The notes: generated from the sequence alone by a model not told the origin. A DNA stretch of 64,000 nt from Achatina immaculata (GCA_009760885.1 CM019702.1:53791282-53855281); one strand, 5' to 3'. Counted from the stretch's first letter, positions 46,901-59,130 are shown. A program made the numbers and translations.

Positions 46901-48471
46901 TGTGTAATAACATTTTTAATCTGAAAGGAAACATACAGTAATGAGCAGATTACGGAAATATAACAGTATCTTTAAATTTACTAACGTATTTCATGCATAT
47001 TGTAAACAGCAAAATAAATTATTCAGGATCTTCTTCACTTTTATTATCTGGTTCTTTTGGGTTTGTATGGGATCCTTGTTAAAGACAATCTGATATTTCA
47101 TATACAAACCTAAGTCATGTAGCAAAAAAAAAAATAATAATCTGCATACGGCCCCATACATACACATTTTATTAACGCTGCCTGTTTTTTCTCATATATG
47201 TTTTTACTATTCACATCATAATTTAACATGAAACCTTTCTTTAACAAGGAACGCATTGCAATAAAGTTTTTTTCAAGTCACATTTATCAAACTCATTTTA
47301 AAAATAGTTTGAATTATTTCACGATATAAGTGTAACTGTAAATATCACTAACAGGAAACAAAACAATCCATACTTTAAAAGTAATAAAGCGTTAGAAACC
47401 GTATCACTATACAATTTTAGATAAAGGACACGAATGTAATAATACCTAGTTGTAAAAAATAACATGTTTGTAATCATCTCAAATGTAATAGATTTTATGT
47501 CAAAACATTTTCTAAACATTTTAAGTAGTAATTTAAAGTTAGCATTATCAATCATGTTCTGCGGGTACGTATTCATTTGTAGAAGATGTGGTAGTTTTAA
47601 ATAAAAATAAAAATGATGAACTATAGATAAGACATAAAATATACTACATTAGACGATAAGAACGTGAACTGATAAAATGTGTGTTTATAGTTTCCCTCAG
47701 ATCACATTATTAGGGAAGATTGTTTCCCAAACGCTTATGACAGACTCCCATATTTGTCAATACAATATTTTTTTTAATTCCGGTAGGCAATGTAAGCATG
47801 TGGAATCGAGCGTTGAATAATAAAAAAAAACAGCCAGGCATAACTTCCGTGATATAAACATATGATAGTTTCATTTTCAGGCTTGGCGGTCATTTAGTTT
47901 AAGATGGAGCATCAGTTTTATTTATGAATATTAACATCATCCAGAAATAATTTAAGTGTCGACTTCGTGAAGTCTTTTCTTCTAGTACTATTAGGTTTTG
48001 CTTGTAGTTGAATACGTTCATGTATAAAGTACTGATGGTGTTACGTGCAAAACAAATACATTTACTACATTAAACAGTACACAAAATATGAATTTAGTGA
48101 AACAAAATTGTACAAAACAGATTTTTGCTGTAAAGAAAACAACAATCGAAGTATTCGCTGATGATATCGAAAGAATACCAGTCATGATGATAAACAATGA
48201 TCGGTTCTGCCTTTTTTTTTCTTATTCACCTTGGTTCAAGCGCGAAATCAATGGAAGAACAGAACATGATCCAAGTGAATTCGCATACGAATTGTTTAAA
48301 AGATATTCCAGTTTCGGAAGTAAATCTCACATACAAATCATAAGATATAAAAAGCGAGTGCACATCTTCACGGGGACCTTACTTCATCAAAATTAACAAC
48401 ACAAGTGCCATACATTTGAATAATACTAGGGAATGATGAAATCCCCGTTTCCATCCTATCAAGAGATAGGA
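46901..48471. other. no recognised gene; one unassigned ORF
   Basis: AT-rich. The frame 48,088-48,396 (102 codons, starting MNLVKQNCTKQIFAVKK) has a balanced composition but no motif that I recognise, no clear splice sites and no homologue in the window. It may be chance or a small exon. Confidence 0.25.
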
Positions 48472-48735
48472 TGTTGGTCACTTGATGAGAAGAAATGATC
48501 AGAGAATCCCAAAACAAGCTATCAAGTGGAACACAACAGCCCAAAGAAAAAGAGGCAGACCGCGTGAAACTCTGAAGAGGACCTTGTTAAGAGAGGCCAA
48601 ATTAACAGGCTTAAAATCCTTTGATGAAGTTGAAAGACTCGCCGAAGACAGGAAAAATTGGCAAACTACTCTGCGAGCCCTATGTGACGTTTAACGGCAC
48701 GGGAAGGATATAAGATATAAGATATGAGATATAAG
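48472..48735 (+). mobile_element. nLTR-1 3' terminal fragment
   Basis: The frame 48,482-48,694 runs MRRNDQRIPKQ to RALCDV, followed by GATATAAGATATAAGATATGAGATATAAG, the clearest example of this family's tandem tail. Confidence 0.85.
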
Positions 48736-48737
48736 AT

Positions 48738-48999
48738 CCTATCAAGGCATGCTGAGGATACGATATTAGGGCCGTATTTCCAAGAAATAATGGGAAAAAG
48801 AAAAAGAGGAAAACCAAAACGAAGATGGCTGCAAGACATCGTTGACGATCTACAAATGGATGCACAAGCAGCAGGCCATCTTGCTCACAACCGAGAGGCC
48901 TACAGGAGTGCTGATTGGGAGGCAAAGTTCCGCAAGGGACATGCAAATGAATGAATAAATGAATGAATAAATGAATGAATGAATGAATGAATGAATGAT
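48738..48999 (+). mobile_element. nLTR-2 3' terminal fragment with (ATGA)n tail
   Basis: The frame to 48,954 reads GKRKRGKPKRRWLQDIVDD, then DAQAAGHLAHNREAYRSA and FRKGHANE with a stop, then about 45 bp of ATGA/ATAA repeats. It joins the nLTR-1 tail without a gap, so one element probably inserted in the tail of the other. Confidence 0.88.
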
Positions 49000-49205
49000 T
49001 CCCAAGACTATTGGGACATAATCTTTTAATGTGATCAATAACACGCCTGGCCTCTTTTACCTTCCCAGATTTCTCTGGTATTCATTTTAGAGGCTGGGTG
49101 GGCCCCGGGGCCCTTATGCTGTGTACCAGAAAAAAAATCCCACTGCTGGGATTTGAATCCGGTACAACTGGATTAGAAATCGAACCCTTAACAACTAATT
49201 TAATC
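49000..49205 (-). mobile_element. tRNA-derived SINE
   Basis: Shares ACGCCTGGCC, TTTACCTTCCCAGATTTCTC, AGAGGCTGGGTGG and AAAAATCCCACTGCTGGGA with the copy at 63,395. On the minus strand the B-box region reads CCGGATTCAAATCCC, typical of tRNA-promoted SINEs. It sits against the nLTR-2 tail. Confidence 0.75.
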
Positions 49206-50274
49206 CAATTGTCACATTTTAATATTTTTTTTTTGATAAATCAGGTAGATGACAAATGATCGAATTATCTGTAGAGAATAAATTTATTGACGATTACTTT
49301 CTCGATTGTTTATTATTGTAAGTGATAAATACACACAATCATAAAATAAGTGATAATCATGATAGTGGTACAGAATGTAGACATTTCTTGTGATGTCATG
49401 CTGCTATCATAGATATGATCTGACTGATTACATTAGCGCTGAAATTATTGGATGTAAATGCTCCAAGAATGTTGTGTGGAGTCTGAAGAAATCAGATATT
49501 AATACGTCGGCTGTACAAATGTAACGCAATGCCTTGTAAACTATTACTACAAGATTATTACTATTAGCATTACTATTATAATTATTATAATTGAATAGTA
49601 AAGTGTAGCTAGTGAACGCAGGTACCCAGGTGTAAAATTTGAGAACCGGTCTGAGAGGTACACAAGGGTGTCAGTAAGTACCATGATGTTAAGAAAAATG
49701 ATCAAAATAAGTAGAAATACAAGACACAATGAAGCAGCAACACAATATAAGCAGAACGGACTCATCCTTGATGTCTAGACACGAAATAGATAGTGGACTG
49801 GATAATATCTCCCAAGACAGTTGAACAGACGGATTAATATAGTTGACCAAACAGAATTACTGACAGGATTGGCATGTTTGCTTATCATAAGACGCATACT
49901 TGACACCTAGAGGCCATCTGACCAACAGATAATTAAGAGGGGGCGCTTAGAGGCCCGACTTATCTATGAGTCCATTCAGTAGGCGAAAAGGCCAGCTGAC
50001 CAGCAGAGGACCAAAGTGAAGGGGGCTAGTTGACAGTTTGGACGAATGAATGACGGACTTGATGGACATATAAATAGATAAATCATTGTTGAGGGTGGTG
50101 GACTCCACTAGACCAAAACCAGACAGGGCTCAACCAGGAGTCTAGATAGAGAGGAAATTCGAAATAAAGACCGCGAAGGGAAGAAGAGTAGAATGTTAGC
50201 GAGTTACAACCAGTCAGAACTATATAAGAGTCGGAACCAGGACGATAGACTCTAAGGATAGAAATGGATAGGAA
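49206..50274. other. no gene seen
   Basis: The stretch 49,880-50,250 is less AT-rich and purine-rich (AGAGGGGGCGCTTAGAGGCC; CCAGACAGGGCTCAACCAGG) and could be an LTR or 5' leader of an unidentified element. No coding evidence. Confidence 0.35.
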
Positions 50275-52335
50275 CTATACGTATCTTATATATACTTCCC
50301 GTGCCGTAAACGTCACATATGCCTCGCAAGGAAGTTCGACAATTTTTCCTGTCTTCGACGAGCCTTTCAACCTCATCAAGGGATTTTATGCCTATTAATG
50401 TGGCCTCTCTTAACAATGTTCTCTTTAGAGTTTCATGTGGTCTGCCTCTTTTTCTTTGGCCTGTTGTGTTCCACTTGATAGCTTGTTTTGGGATTCTCTG
50501 ATCATTTCTTCTCATCAAGTGACCAACATATGTCCATCTCCTTTTCCTAATTACCCAAGAGACTTGTTTTTGTTCATTCATCTGTCTTATATCTGCATTT
50601 TTCTTGAATTCGTTCCACTTGATGCCGAATATTTTCCTTAGGCATTTGTTTTCACAAGATTATAATTTCCTGTCTATTTCTTTAGTTGTTTTCCAACTTT
50701 CGCATGCATACATGAGGGCGGATATTACATTTGAATTGAATAGTCTTAACTTGGTTTGTGTGCTTATAACTTTTGAATGCCATATGTTCTCAAGATTCTC
50801 GAACATCGATGCCGCATTTGCAATTCTAATTCTAATTTCCTTTTTGATGTCACCATCCTGGTCTATGTAGCTGCCAAGGTATGCAAATTGATTGATCTCT
50901 TCAATATCTGTCCCTTCTACATGTATTTTCCATTTTGATTAAATGGAATTTTCATTATTTTTGTTTTGTCCTTGTTAATTTCAAGTCCTATTTTCCTGCC
51001 GTGGAATTTACATTATTACCGATAAGAGTTATATCATCAGCAAAATCAAGATATTCTAGCTGGGTCCAATGTACCCAGTCAATACCTGTGTTACCTGTGC
51101 AGCATCATTTCATTATGAAGTCTATTTTAATTCCAAAAACCAAAGGAGACAGTATACATCCTTGTTTCACGCCTGTTTCAATCTGGAATATTCACTCATC
51201 CATTCGTCTGTTTTGACTGCACAAACATATCCATTGTAGAAGTCCTTAATGATCTTGACAATTTTAGATGGTATTCCATATAGTCTTAAAAGTATCTACA
51301 ATGAATCTCTGTGTATGCTATCAAATGCCTTTTTAAAATCTATGAAGTTCAGTATTAATGGTTTCTGCTTTTCAATATGTTCTTCAAGTATTATTCATAG
51401 AGTAAAGATCTGGTCGAGACAGCTTCTCCTTTTTTCGAAATCCTGCGTGTTCTTCTCTCATTGCAGTATCCACTATATCTTTGAGTCTATTCAAAATGAC
51501 CTTGCAAAATACTTTTGATACAACTGATATTAAGGTTACTCCTCTCCAGTTGTTACAGTCACTAAGGTTGCCCTTTTTTGGTATTTTAACAATGATTCTT
51601 TTTTCCATTTAGAAGGGACCTTTTCTTCTTTCAAAACCTTATTAAACATTCTCTGTAGTTGTCTCATGTTGTCACTATTGATAGCTTTTAAAATTTCGAG
51701 TGTTATTTCATCTTACCCTGAAGCTTTGTTGTTAGCCATTAAATTCACTGGTGTTTCAATTTCATCAAATGTAATTTCATCTAGGTTGACATTTAGTTGT
51801 GGGGCTGGCAAGTCGGTTTCAAAGTTTATCACTTCTTTTGGGTGTAGTCGATTAAGTATTTCTTGGAAGTGTTCAGCCCATCTTTGCTTTTGGTCTTTAC
51901 TTGATGTTAATATGATTCCACTTTTGCTAAGGATTGGTCTTTCTTTAGATGTAATAGTACCTGTTAGCCTTTTTTGAATGTTATATAATGTTTTGTGTAC
52001 CCTGCTTTGCTGCTTTCTTTGCCTCTTTGCCAGATTGTCTATGTATTCTCTTTTATCTCTTCTAGCTGAACTTTTTACTTTCTTGTCTATTTTTTGCATG
52101 TTGCTTTCGCGAGATTTTTTCCACGATCTGTCTTTACATTCAACATGTCTAATTTGGCTGTTCGTCTTTCATGTATGTACTTCCATATGTTTTCTGATAT
52201 CCATGCTTTTCTATTTGTTTTTTTTTCAGTCCAGTGCTTGCTTTTGCTGCTGAGATTATGGCTGTGCTGTAAGAATTCCATAATTCATCTATACCTATCT
52301 CCTCTACTTCACTGGGTGTTGTGGAACTATACATT
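50275..52335 (-). mobile_element. nLTR-1 retrotransposon, longest copy (no endonuclease)
   Basis: Minus strand from the GATATAA-type tail: C-terminus (SWVIRKRRWTYVGHLMRR to RGICDV, about 50,560-50,310), the thumb and YADD area (about 50,700-51,060, badly decayed), palm with KKGNLSDCNNWRGVTLISV and AGFRKKEK (51,570-51,430), and the linker NIQKRLTGTITSKERPILSK with HFQEILNRLHP (52,040-51,840) up to EEIGIDELWNSYSTAIISAA (about 52,300). Stops and frameshifts are present. The 5' end is truncated before the endonuclease. Confidence 0.85.
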
Positions 52336-53400
52336 AGTAAGAAAATAATGAACGAATTCAGGTGTTTTATGGTGGTGACAAAGATGCGCATCTAGCTAAT
52401 GAATTAATTTTTTACTTCATCTTATGAAAGTGTATTCGACTCCATCCTGGCTACATGTCACCAAACTTTTATCTTTCGAAATCTGATCGTCATAGACTTA
52501 TTTTTAAGATATGTACTTTAGATAAAATCGTTGTTCAAAAATGCCTCGTGTCTAAGCATGTTAACTTTCATATACTGCTTCGAGTACAGTCTATTCAGTC
52601 CATAGAATATTACACAATATTCATGCTATAAAATATAGTGATATTGATAAGCAATGATTGCGCAGTTCGACAGTGAGATCTAAAGTGTTATACTCAAAAC
52701 ACAATATTTGTGTGACATTTGTAGCTGAAGTGTGCCCAGTTAGCATCTGGCATTCAGGATAGAAACAACCAGCGGTAGACGGCTAGATAATACATATTCA
52801 ATTTTAAAAGATGAAAGAATACTACTTCATTTCTATAGATGTAGAACACAATAACGTTATGTAAATTTTGTTCACAATAATTCTCTGGTATAAGAGAATG
52901 TACACCGTACATCCACAGAATAAAAGAAATGGGTGAGACGAGGTGAGAGTCCTCTGTGGAAGCCACATAATAAGCGAATCACAGGGACAATCAGTACACA
53001 CACCTTACATTTGTTACTGGAACTAGTCGCAGAGCAGATATTGAAATCTCCTGACAACAGTGATGTTACGTCTTGAGATCAGTTAATCAGTGTGCAAGTT
53101 TGATCAGAATAGTAAATAGTCTAAGATGTTGGCCCCTTGCATTCTAAGATGTCAAGTAATTGTGATGAAAATGTTAGGATGTCGAAATGAACTTCTACAC
53201 GAGAACGCAGTCACATTAATATGTAACATCAGACAGATAATCAAAGAGACGAATTAGATGTAAAAAATATGAAAATGTAACAATATTTGCATACAAAACC
53301 ATATATTTACATTTTGTAAACGCTTTCTCAGACAGGCTGTGATCCACAGACTAGCTAAAATAAACAAACTTTTTCTTTTAAGCCACCCTCTGCTCTTGAT
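52336..53400. other. 5' flank of GPCR gene E, no element recognised
   Basis: AT-rich, no coding pattern. Confidence 0.4.
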
Positions 53401-53560
53401 ATGTCTGAAGCGGGTAGCCGTGAGCTAGCACTTTTTATGTGGCTGACATATTCTGGCTTTAGTCAGATAATCAACATTTTCGGCGTCACTTCTAACATCA
53501 TCAACATCGTTTGTTTTGTCAAACAGGGTTTCAAAGAAGCAGTGAACGTCAGTTTTCTAG
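53401..53560 (+). CDS. GPCR gene E, exon 1 (N-terminus and TM1)
   Basis: ATG at 53,401 gives MSEAGSRELALFMWLTYSGF, TM1 IINIFGVTSNIINIVCF and the loop KQGFKEAVNVSFLG at a GGTAAGC donor (phase 1). The layout is the same as gene A exon 1 but with a shorter N-terminus. Intron 1 is only 303 bp, against 9.1 kb in gene A, because no transposons have entered it. Confidence 0.82.
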
Positions 53561-53863
53561 GTAAGCATCACAATGTTCAGTGTACTTTATATTATAAGGA
53601 TTATGCATAGTTACTAAGTGTGAAAATAGTAAAAGAGTTTTATTATATTTTCATTCGCCGTTTCCAGTCAAAAAGTTATATTAACAATTCGTTGTTAAAA
53701 ATATATATGTCCGTATTTCGAAGTACTTGAAATCCAAGCTTTATTTATTATAGCGGATATTAATATTGATAATTAATTTTTTAAAATTAATTGAGCACTT
53801 CAAATGTTAGTACCCTGTTCCTAGAGACCATAATTATTCACACTAAACTATATTCAAACACAG

Positions 53864-54078
53864 GCCTGGCAATCTCTGACCTAGGTTGTCTAACAACGCA
53901 GATATGGCTTAATATATGCGTAACTCCTGCATTCAGCGCTGCAGACTTGCCGTTTGATGTCATGGGAGTAATGTATTTAACAGCAGGAATGCCACACCTT
54001 ATGTTTACTACATTGTCTAGCTGGCTCACTGCTTTCATTACACTAGAGCGGTGCGTGTGTGTAATAGCCCCTTTACAG
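53864..54078 (+). CDS. GPCR gene E, exon 2 (TM2-TM4)
   Basis: 215 nt, acceptor AAACACAG, donor CAG-GTTGGT. It encodes GLAISDLGCL (TM2), DLPFDVMGVMYLTAGMPH (no cysteine where A and D have EVC), SWLTAFITLERCVCVIAPLQ (TM3 end and the DRY counterpart). It is a diverged but intact relative of the A/D exons. Confidence 0.85.
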
Positions 54079-54156
54079 GTTGGTCAATATACTGGTACAT
54101 TATCCTCTATATTTTTACCATTTTCGAAGTTTATATTGATGAAACTAAGGACGGAG

Positions 54157-54231
54157 TTAAAAGATAAGGCTATTGTCATCACACCCATAACTATCATGAT
54201 CATATTCATAATCATCATCATGTTTATTTTG
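54157..54231 (+). pseudogene. GPCR gene E, exon 3, 5' piece (start of TM5)
   Basis: After a plausible acceptor (GACGGAG) the frame reads LKDKAIVITPITIMII with a run of isoleucines and MFIL, matching the first 25 codons of exon 3 in genes A and D (VKSF...TIIII...FIIL). The receptor sequence then stops and unrelated DNA begins; it resumes at about 55,994. Confidence 0.7.
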
Positions 54232-54449
54232 AATTCTAAGAACACTGTCAAAATTGTTCTGTCTACATTGATTTTTCGTTTACTTCCTATTTTAAAAGCA
54301 TATAAAGCTGCATATGTCAACAGTGGTCAAAACTGGTGTATGGGGAAAATAAGAAAATTGAAAAGCCACCATCAAGAAACCAGAGCCCATAAATATAAAC
54401 AGCCACACGCTATAGGAAGAAAACACATGAATTTCAGCCTGGAACATAT

Positions 54450-54590
54450 GGATCATTTCGCAGCACTCAGTGAGGTAGAGGAGACAGATATAGATGAGTT
54501 ATTGAATTCGTACAGCCCAGCCATAATCACAGCAGCAAAAGAAAGTGCCGAACTATAAGAAAAATAGAAAACACATGGGAAAACATACAA
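54450..54590 (+). mobile_element. nLTR-1 linker fragment inside GPCR gene E
   Basis: LSEVEETDIDELLNSYSPAI then TAAKESAEL matches SEVEEIGIDELWNSYSTAII at about 52,300 in the long nLTR-1 copy. It lies directly 5' of the mariner element. The 220 bp before it (54,232-54,449) are unassigned. Confidence 0.75.
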
Positions 54591-55848
54591 TGTACGACAA
54601 TTAAGTAATGAAACTGATTTTATTATGTCCGAGACAAAAATGTCATCTATGAAGCAAAGCGTGGAATCTAAAGAGCCAACCTTCATCTATGACCTGGGAA
54701 ATTTTCATCGCCGCCCGATAAGCAGTCGACAAACAAGCCGCTATTTTGTTGACCTAGTTAGAGGTGCATTGTCAAGTAATCAGCATGGAACACAAAGCTA
54801 ACATAAAACTCAGAAAAAGTGCCACTGAGACAGCTGAAGTGATGCGACAAGTTTATGGGGATAAATCTTTATCTCGAGCACAAATATTCAGATGGTATTC
54901 AATATTTAAAAATGGCGTGTAAACGATTACAAATGCAACTAGACCTGGACGGCCAATTTCTTTTCATAATGAGGAGCTCATTGCAAAAGTCAGAGTACGG
55001 ATACAAGAATATCGTTATTTAACTGTGAATATGATAGCAGATGAATTTGGTGTTAACCGAGAGACCATTCGTAAAATTTAAGTGGAAGATATGGGCAAGA
55101 AAAAAGTTGCTTACAGGTTTGTACCACATTCGTTGTCTGATGACGAAAAACATCAGCGTGTTGAGTACGCAAAAGACACCATAAACACGTGTTTCTGAAT
55201 TAAACATATATTAAATTTGATGTTGCAGAGGATGAAACATGGATTTTCCCCTGCGATCTCACAACTAAACGCCAAACTGTTCAGTGGAAGTCATCATCAT
55301 CACCAATAGGCACAAAAATTCGGCTTCAAAAGTCGAAAGTGAAGATAATGTTAATGTGCTTCTACAACAGCAAAAAAAGCAATTCACAAAAGAATTTATT
55401 CCAGAGGGACAGACTGTCACTGCCAAAGTTTATTTCAGTATTTTTAAACGCCTATTGAAAAAGATTCTCCGAGTCCGACCCGAGTATTCAACAGCTGGCA
55501 GTTTTTTCCTTCCTCATGATAATGCACCGGCTCACCGGGCGGTAGTTGTACAGGAATTGTTGGCCCAAAAACATGTTTTTGTTCTCAACCATCCACCCTG
55601 TTTCCAGATTTGTCTCCCTGTGATTATTGTATATTCCCAAGGACGCTTCTTTGACAATACTGATGATATCCAAATTGCCGTAACATCGAGTTTAAGGGAT
55701 ATACCAACAGAAAAAGTATTTGTTAGAACGTGCCACTCGCTGCATCAATGCACAAGGGGCTTACTATGAATATAATACAGATTATATCTTAAAATTTTGT
55801 TTATTTTATTTGTTTATATAGTTATTCTCATTACGTAATTGTCAGACA
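54591..55848 (+). mobile_element. mariner-family DNA transposon, inactive
   Basis: The ends are imperfect inverted repeats of about 25 bp: TGTACGACAATTAAGTAATG at 54,591 and, read in reverse complement, TGTCTGACAATTACGTAATG ending at 55,848 (20 of 25 match). The total of 1,258 bp is the usual mariner length. The transposase starts at 54,785 (MEHKANIKLRKSATETAEVM, RAQIFRWYSIF, RPGRPISF) and continues through DEFGVNRETIRKI, EDETWIF, FLPHDNAPAHRAVVVQELL and, after a frameshift, PDLSPCDYCIFP. The three aspartates of the DD34D triad are therefore recognisable, but at least three stops and frameshifts destroy the frame. Confidence 0.88.
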
Positions 55849-55993
55849 TGAAAGATGAGCAGCGAAATTAGGCATTTTAAATGTAAAGCAACTATCGGAA
55901 AAGAGGTGGCAAAAGTAACATACTAAGCAACATGTATTAATAGAAAATACTCACTGTAAAGTGGACCAAATTCAAGACCAAAGCAGAGTTCTT

Positions 55994-56539
55994 GTGACCA
56001 GCGCGGCTCCGATCTATGTTGTGAACAGGCTCCAGGTGACTTTTCTTCTTCAGAGAAACAGAACTCTTGTTGTCCTTTCTTTTACAACAGATCGAGAAAT
56101 TGTTCAGAGAATATCTTTTATAATTAATAGTTTTTGTATGCCCTTCACATCCTTTATATTAATCGTTGTATGCACAACTGTACTTGTTATCTCCCTGCAA
56201 AAGAGTTCACAGTGGCACAAAACTTTAACCCGTACAAACTCACAAGCACCCAACCGTAACCAGAAAGTTGCTACAATGGTAGTTATGATTTCAATACTTT
56301 ATATTTCCTGTTTTGTTCCCTCATCAGTTATTATGCTTGCTGTAGCTTTTGTACCAGATCTAACTGTTGGAGGTAAATATTTTTATAGTATCGGCTCGTA
56401 CGTGTGCAGCTTTATGTTGGTGATGGAATCCATAAATTCCTCCGCGAATATTTTCATATACTATAGCATGAGCAGCAAGTACAGAGATATATTTAAATCC
56501 CTGTTATGCGAATATATAAACAGAGAAAAACCAAAATAA
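55994..56539 (+). pseudogene. GPCR gene E, exon 3, main piece (TM5 end to C-tail)
   Basis: Continues the receptor after the insertion: VTSAAPIYVVNRLQ (end of TM5 and loop 2, cysteine-free), ISFIINSFCMPFTSFILIVV, NRNQKVATMVVMISILYISC (loop 3 and TM6), MLAVAFVPDLTVGGKYF, MESINSSANIFIYYSMSSKY (TM7, NPxxY counterpart) and a stop at 56,537. The frame is open, so the gene was interrupted recently or the insertion is spliced out; no obvious splice sites flank it, so I call it disrupted. An ATG at 55,961 opens the frame but is inside foreign DNA. Confidence 0.78.
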
Positions 56540-56734
56540 AAACCAACTGATTCCGGGACACCATATATTGTTGTAAACACTTCTAACTATAATGATGATC
56601 TGAAGAAGCTGTGGTGTATTTCCCGTCCCCAGAAAAAAAAAGTATGAAAAGAGAGATTTATTAGGAATACGAACTGGAAGCAAAGAGCACATATAAAAAT
56701 GAACATTGATATAGGTGAGTATTGTAATGAGTGG

Positions 56735-56810
56735 TTTGAAGAAGGTTGGTTAGTAAAGAAGATTAAACAGAGAAAACTTAAGTATTTCTGACACATTAAG
56801 CGTCATATGA
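56735..56810 (+). mobile_element. short nLTR-2 scrap
   Basis: GAAGGTTGGTTAGTAAAGAAG then ATTAAACAGAGAAAACTTAAGTATTT corresponds to the WLVKKIKQRKLKYF block of the nLTR-2 tail. Confidence 0.7.
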
Positions 56811-57004
56811 GGGTTGCTTGATATGTTCTCGCCATAAGGTACAAACACTTGAAACACACATTTGATATTAGGGCATTTGTAGATCATTTTACGAGCATTG
56901 AAAAGTATTTCAGAAAAAAAAAACAGAAAAGGCCTCATGATTGCTGTCGACGATGATAAACCAGGCATTGAGAAATTAAATAAATTAGTTTGTCACAATT
57001 AATA
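56811..57004. other. possible mariner-type terminus
   Basis: GAGGGTTGCTTGATATGTTCTCGCC resembles mariner-family terminal repeats I know, but I see neither the partner end nor a transposase. Weak. Confidence 0.25.
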
Positions 57005-57130
57005 CAGGTCCGCCTTAGCTGAATCGATAAGATGCACTTCGAAGTCCAGTGTCAGCTGGAAGATCATGGGTTCAGTTGCGAAACGAGACATAAAAAAAAA
57101 CAACCCTTAAGACCTCAGGGAGTCATGAAC
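57005..57130 (+). mobile_element. tRNA-like SINE head (different family)
   Basis: CCTTAGCTGAATCGATAAGA resembles an A box and, 55 bp on, GGGTTCAGTTGCG a B box, followed by an A-rich run. The spacing fits a pol III promoter. It is not foldable as a normal tRNA by eye. Confidence 0.45.
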
Positions 57131-57584
57131 AATTTCTTTGTCATCTCTTTGTAAATTGTCCAGATTACATAACAATATGACAACAGTAGCTCTACGAGTA
57201 TATGACACTGTAATATTATTTTTTGTATTATTTACGCGTTTATTTCATCTTTTACGGCTGTTGCAACTAGATTAATGTATTCACTGTCTCAGTGTGTCCT
57301 TAATTGAAAGGATGTTGCATTTTATTATTTTTCTTCTTTTTATATTACCAATGTTTGCATTTTGTGGCTGTTTAGCCCTAGGCCTCTTTTACTGTTCGCC
57401 TCAATAATCGTATTCAAAAGATTCTGCAGATTGTTTCCATTTTCTGCTATTAGAACTGCCATTACCTGCATATCTCAGGTTATTGATATTATAATTTCAA
57501 TTAATTTTCATACTTTCAAAGACGCTCATATTTTCACTGTAAAATTAGAATATTTCATGTGTCAACGCGCACACTTATCAAACC
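57131..57584. other. no gene seen
   Basis: AT-rich; nothing recognised. Confidence 0.4.
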
Positions 57585-57990
57585 ACTCATTCACTCATTC
57601 ATTTGCATATCCCTTGTGGAACTTTGCCTCCAAAACATCACTCCTTTAGGCCTCTCAGTTGTGAGCAAGATGGCCTGCTGCTGCTGCATGCTTTTGCAGA
57701 TCGTCAAAGATGTCTTGCAGCCATCTTCGTTTTGGTCTTCCTCTCTTTCTTTTTCCCATTATGTATCCTTCTAATACGGTCTTCTCTAAATTATCATGAC
57801 GTTTAATGTGTCCAAAGTATTTACGTTTTCTCTCTTTAATCCTCTTTACTAGCAATCTTTCTTCAATATTAAGCTCTTGTAGTATATTTGTTCTTTTTTG
57901 TGTTCACGATATATGAAGAACTCTTCTGTAGCATTTACATTCAAAGGCATATATATGTGTTTCCCAGCTGTTTTGTTAAGGTATGGGCAC
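57585..57990 (-). mobile_element. nLTR-2 3' terminal fragment
   Basis: Antisense from CACTCATTCATTTGCATATC; the frame 57,855-57,655 reads KRKYFGHIKRHDNLEKTVLE, then GRPKRRWLQDIFDDLQ. Truncated at about 57,990. Confidence 0.82.
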
Positions 57991-58866
57991 ATCTATGTAG
58001 CACAGATCATCCATTCATAGCTATGTAGCACAGATCATCAGATGAATATGATCTTACGTGCAGTCAAATATTAGGTCGAAATATTTGGGGGGGGGGGTAG
58101 TTTGTTTTAGTAAATCTTCTTCTTTTTCGTACACATTGTCTGACTATATCTGCAGATCTGTCACTTTGATTAATTTCACTGTTTTTGTAATTCGCGTATG
58201 GAACCGTAGAGCTTATCTTCTTTAGTGGTTTCACAAGGTCAGTAATAAGCTCTCAGTGTCTCGTAATTGGTTTTAGTAAATGATTTTTCTCTTTACTGTG
58301 GTGGTAACAAAATAAACTATTTACGAAGCTTCACACAAGATAATAGTTGTTAATGTGTTCTTAGTTCGTGTGCTTCTTTTTTAATTCCGCGGGGGGGGGG
58401 GGGGGGTGGTGGTGGTTTTATTTGTCCTAGATTTGCTACTAGGCAGTAAAACCTGAAAGCATTATAGGACAACAAATCAATATGACGGCGGTTTCGAATG
58501 CAAAGACATGGCAGTGCATTGACGGCAATTGTAAGAGTCAGTAATAGTTGTCATAGAGTTGATAGGGAGATTCGACCAGGCTATACATTAGGAAGCCATA
58601 CCGGTCGTTTGCCACAAGATGTGACGAGCTGAGAGCTTGAGTCGTATAAAGGCAAACCTAAAGTACTGGCAGGCGAGATATGAATGTAAATAATCTGTAA
58701 TCACAACCAAAATTAAACCATCTAAGAGAAACAAATAAACAGAGAAATCGCTATAGCAGTAATACCATTATCAAACAGTGATATAGGGGACGATGAGTTT
58801 GTTTCCTGGTCATTAAAGGCACAGTTTCTGCTTTGTGAATACGTTTAGTAGTCCCTTATAGATGTC
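57991..58866. other. no gene seen; two poly-G runs
   Basis: Poly-G runs lie at about 58,088 (10 G) and 58,391 (about 16 G, followed by TGG repeats). A short tandem repeat, ATGTAGCACAGATCATC, occurs at about 57,995 and 58,023. No coding evidence. Confidence 0.45.
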
Positions 58867-59130
58867 AAAATGAGACAATATGAAGACATCAAATATAGTA
58901 CTGTTTACTGGAGTCACAAACATTTCACAGCATGGACAAATTACAACAACGGCTGGCAAACCAGGTTAACAGTTCATTGTGTCACTACATGCAGGTATCT
59001 GAACATATCCTCGCACGATTCAAACAAACGTTTTAAAGGTAAAATATGATGATGATGATTTGATATTTGCAAATGAGAACAACTCAGATGATGATGGAAT
59101 TTAATATCTAAAATTTATGGTAGTAATAAA
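58867..59130 (+). pseudogene. unrecognised coding relic, copy 1
   Basis: Translates as KMRQYEDIKYSTVYWSHK, then after a frame change MDKLQQRLANQVNSSLCHYM and VSEHILARFKQTF. This parallels MRQYEDIRCNIADWIHKE, LDTLQRRLYDAL and ESEHIFA-stop-FKQT at 62,413-62,712. A 12-15 nt deletion and a frameshift make this copy dead. I do not recognise the protein. Confidence 0.5.

Noticed and set aside
48088..48396. 102-residue frame as a confident gene
   Set aside because: No motif, no homologue in the window and no clear splice or promoter context; kept only as an unassigned ORF.
57005..57130. Functional tRNA gene
   Set aside because: A- and B-box-like motifs are present, but no acceptor stem or anticodon arm can be drawn by eye; a SINE head is more likely.
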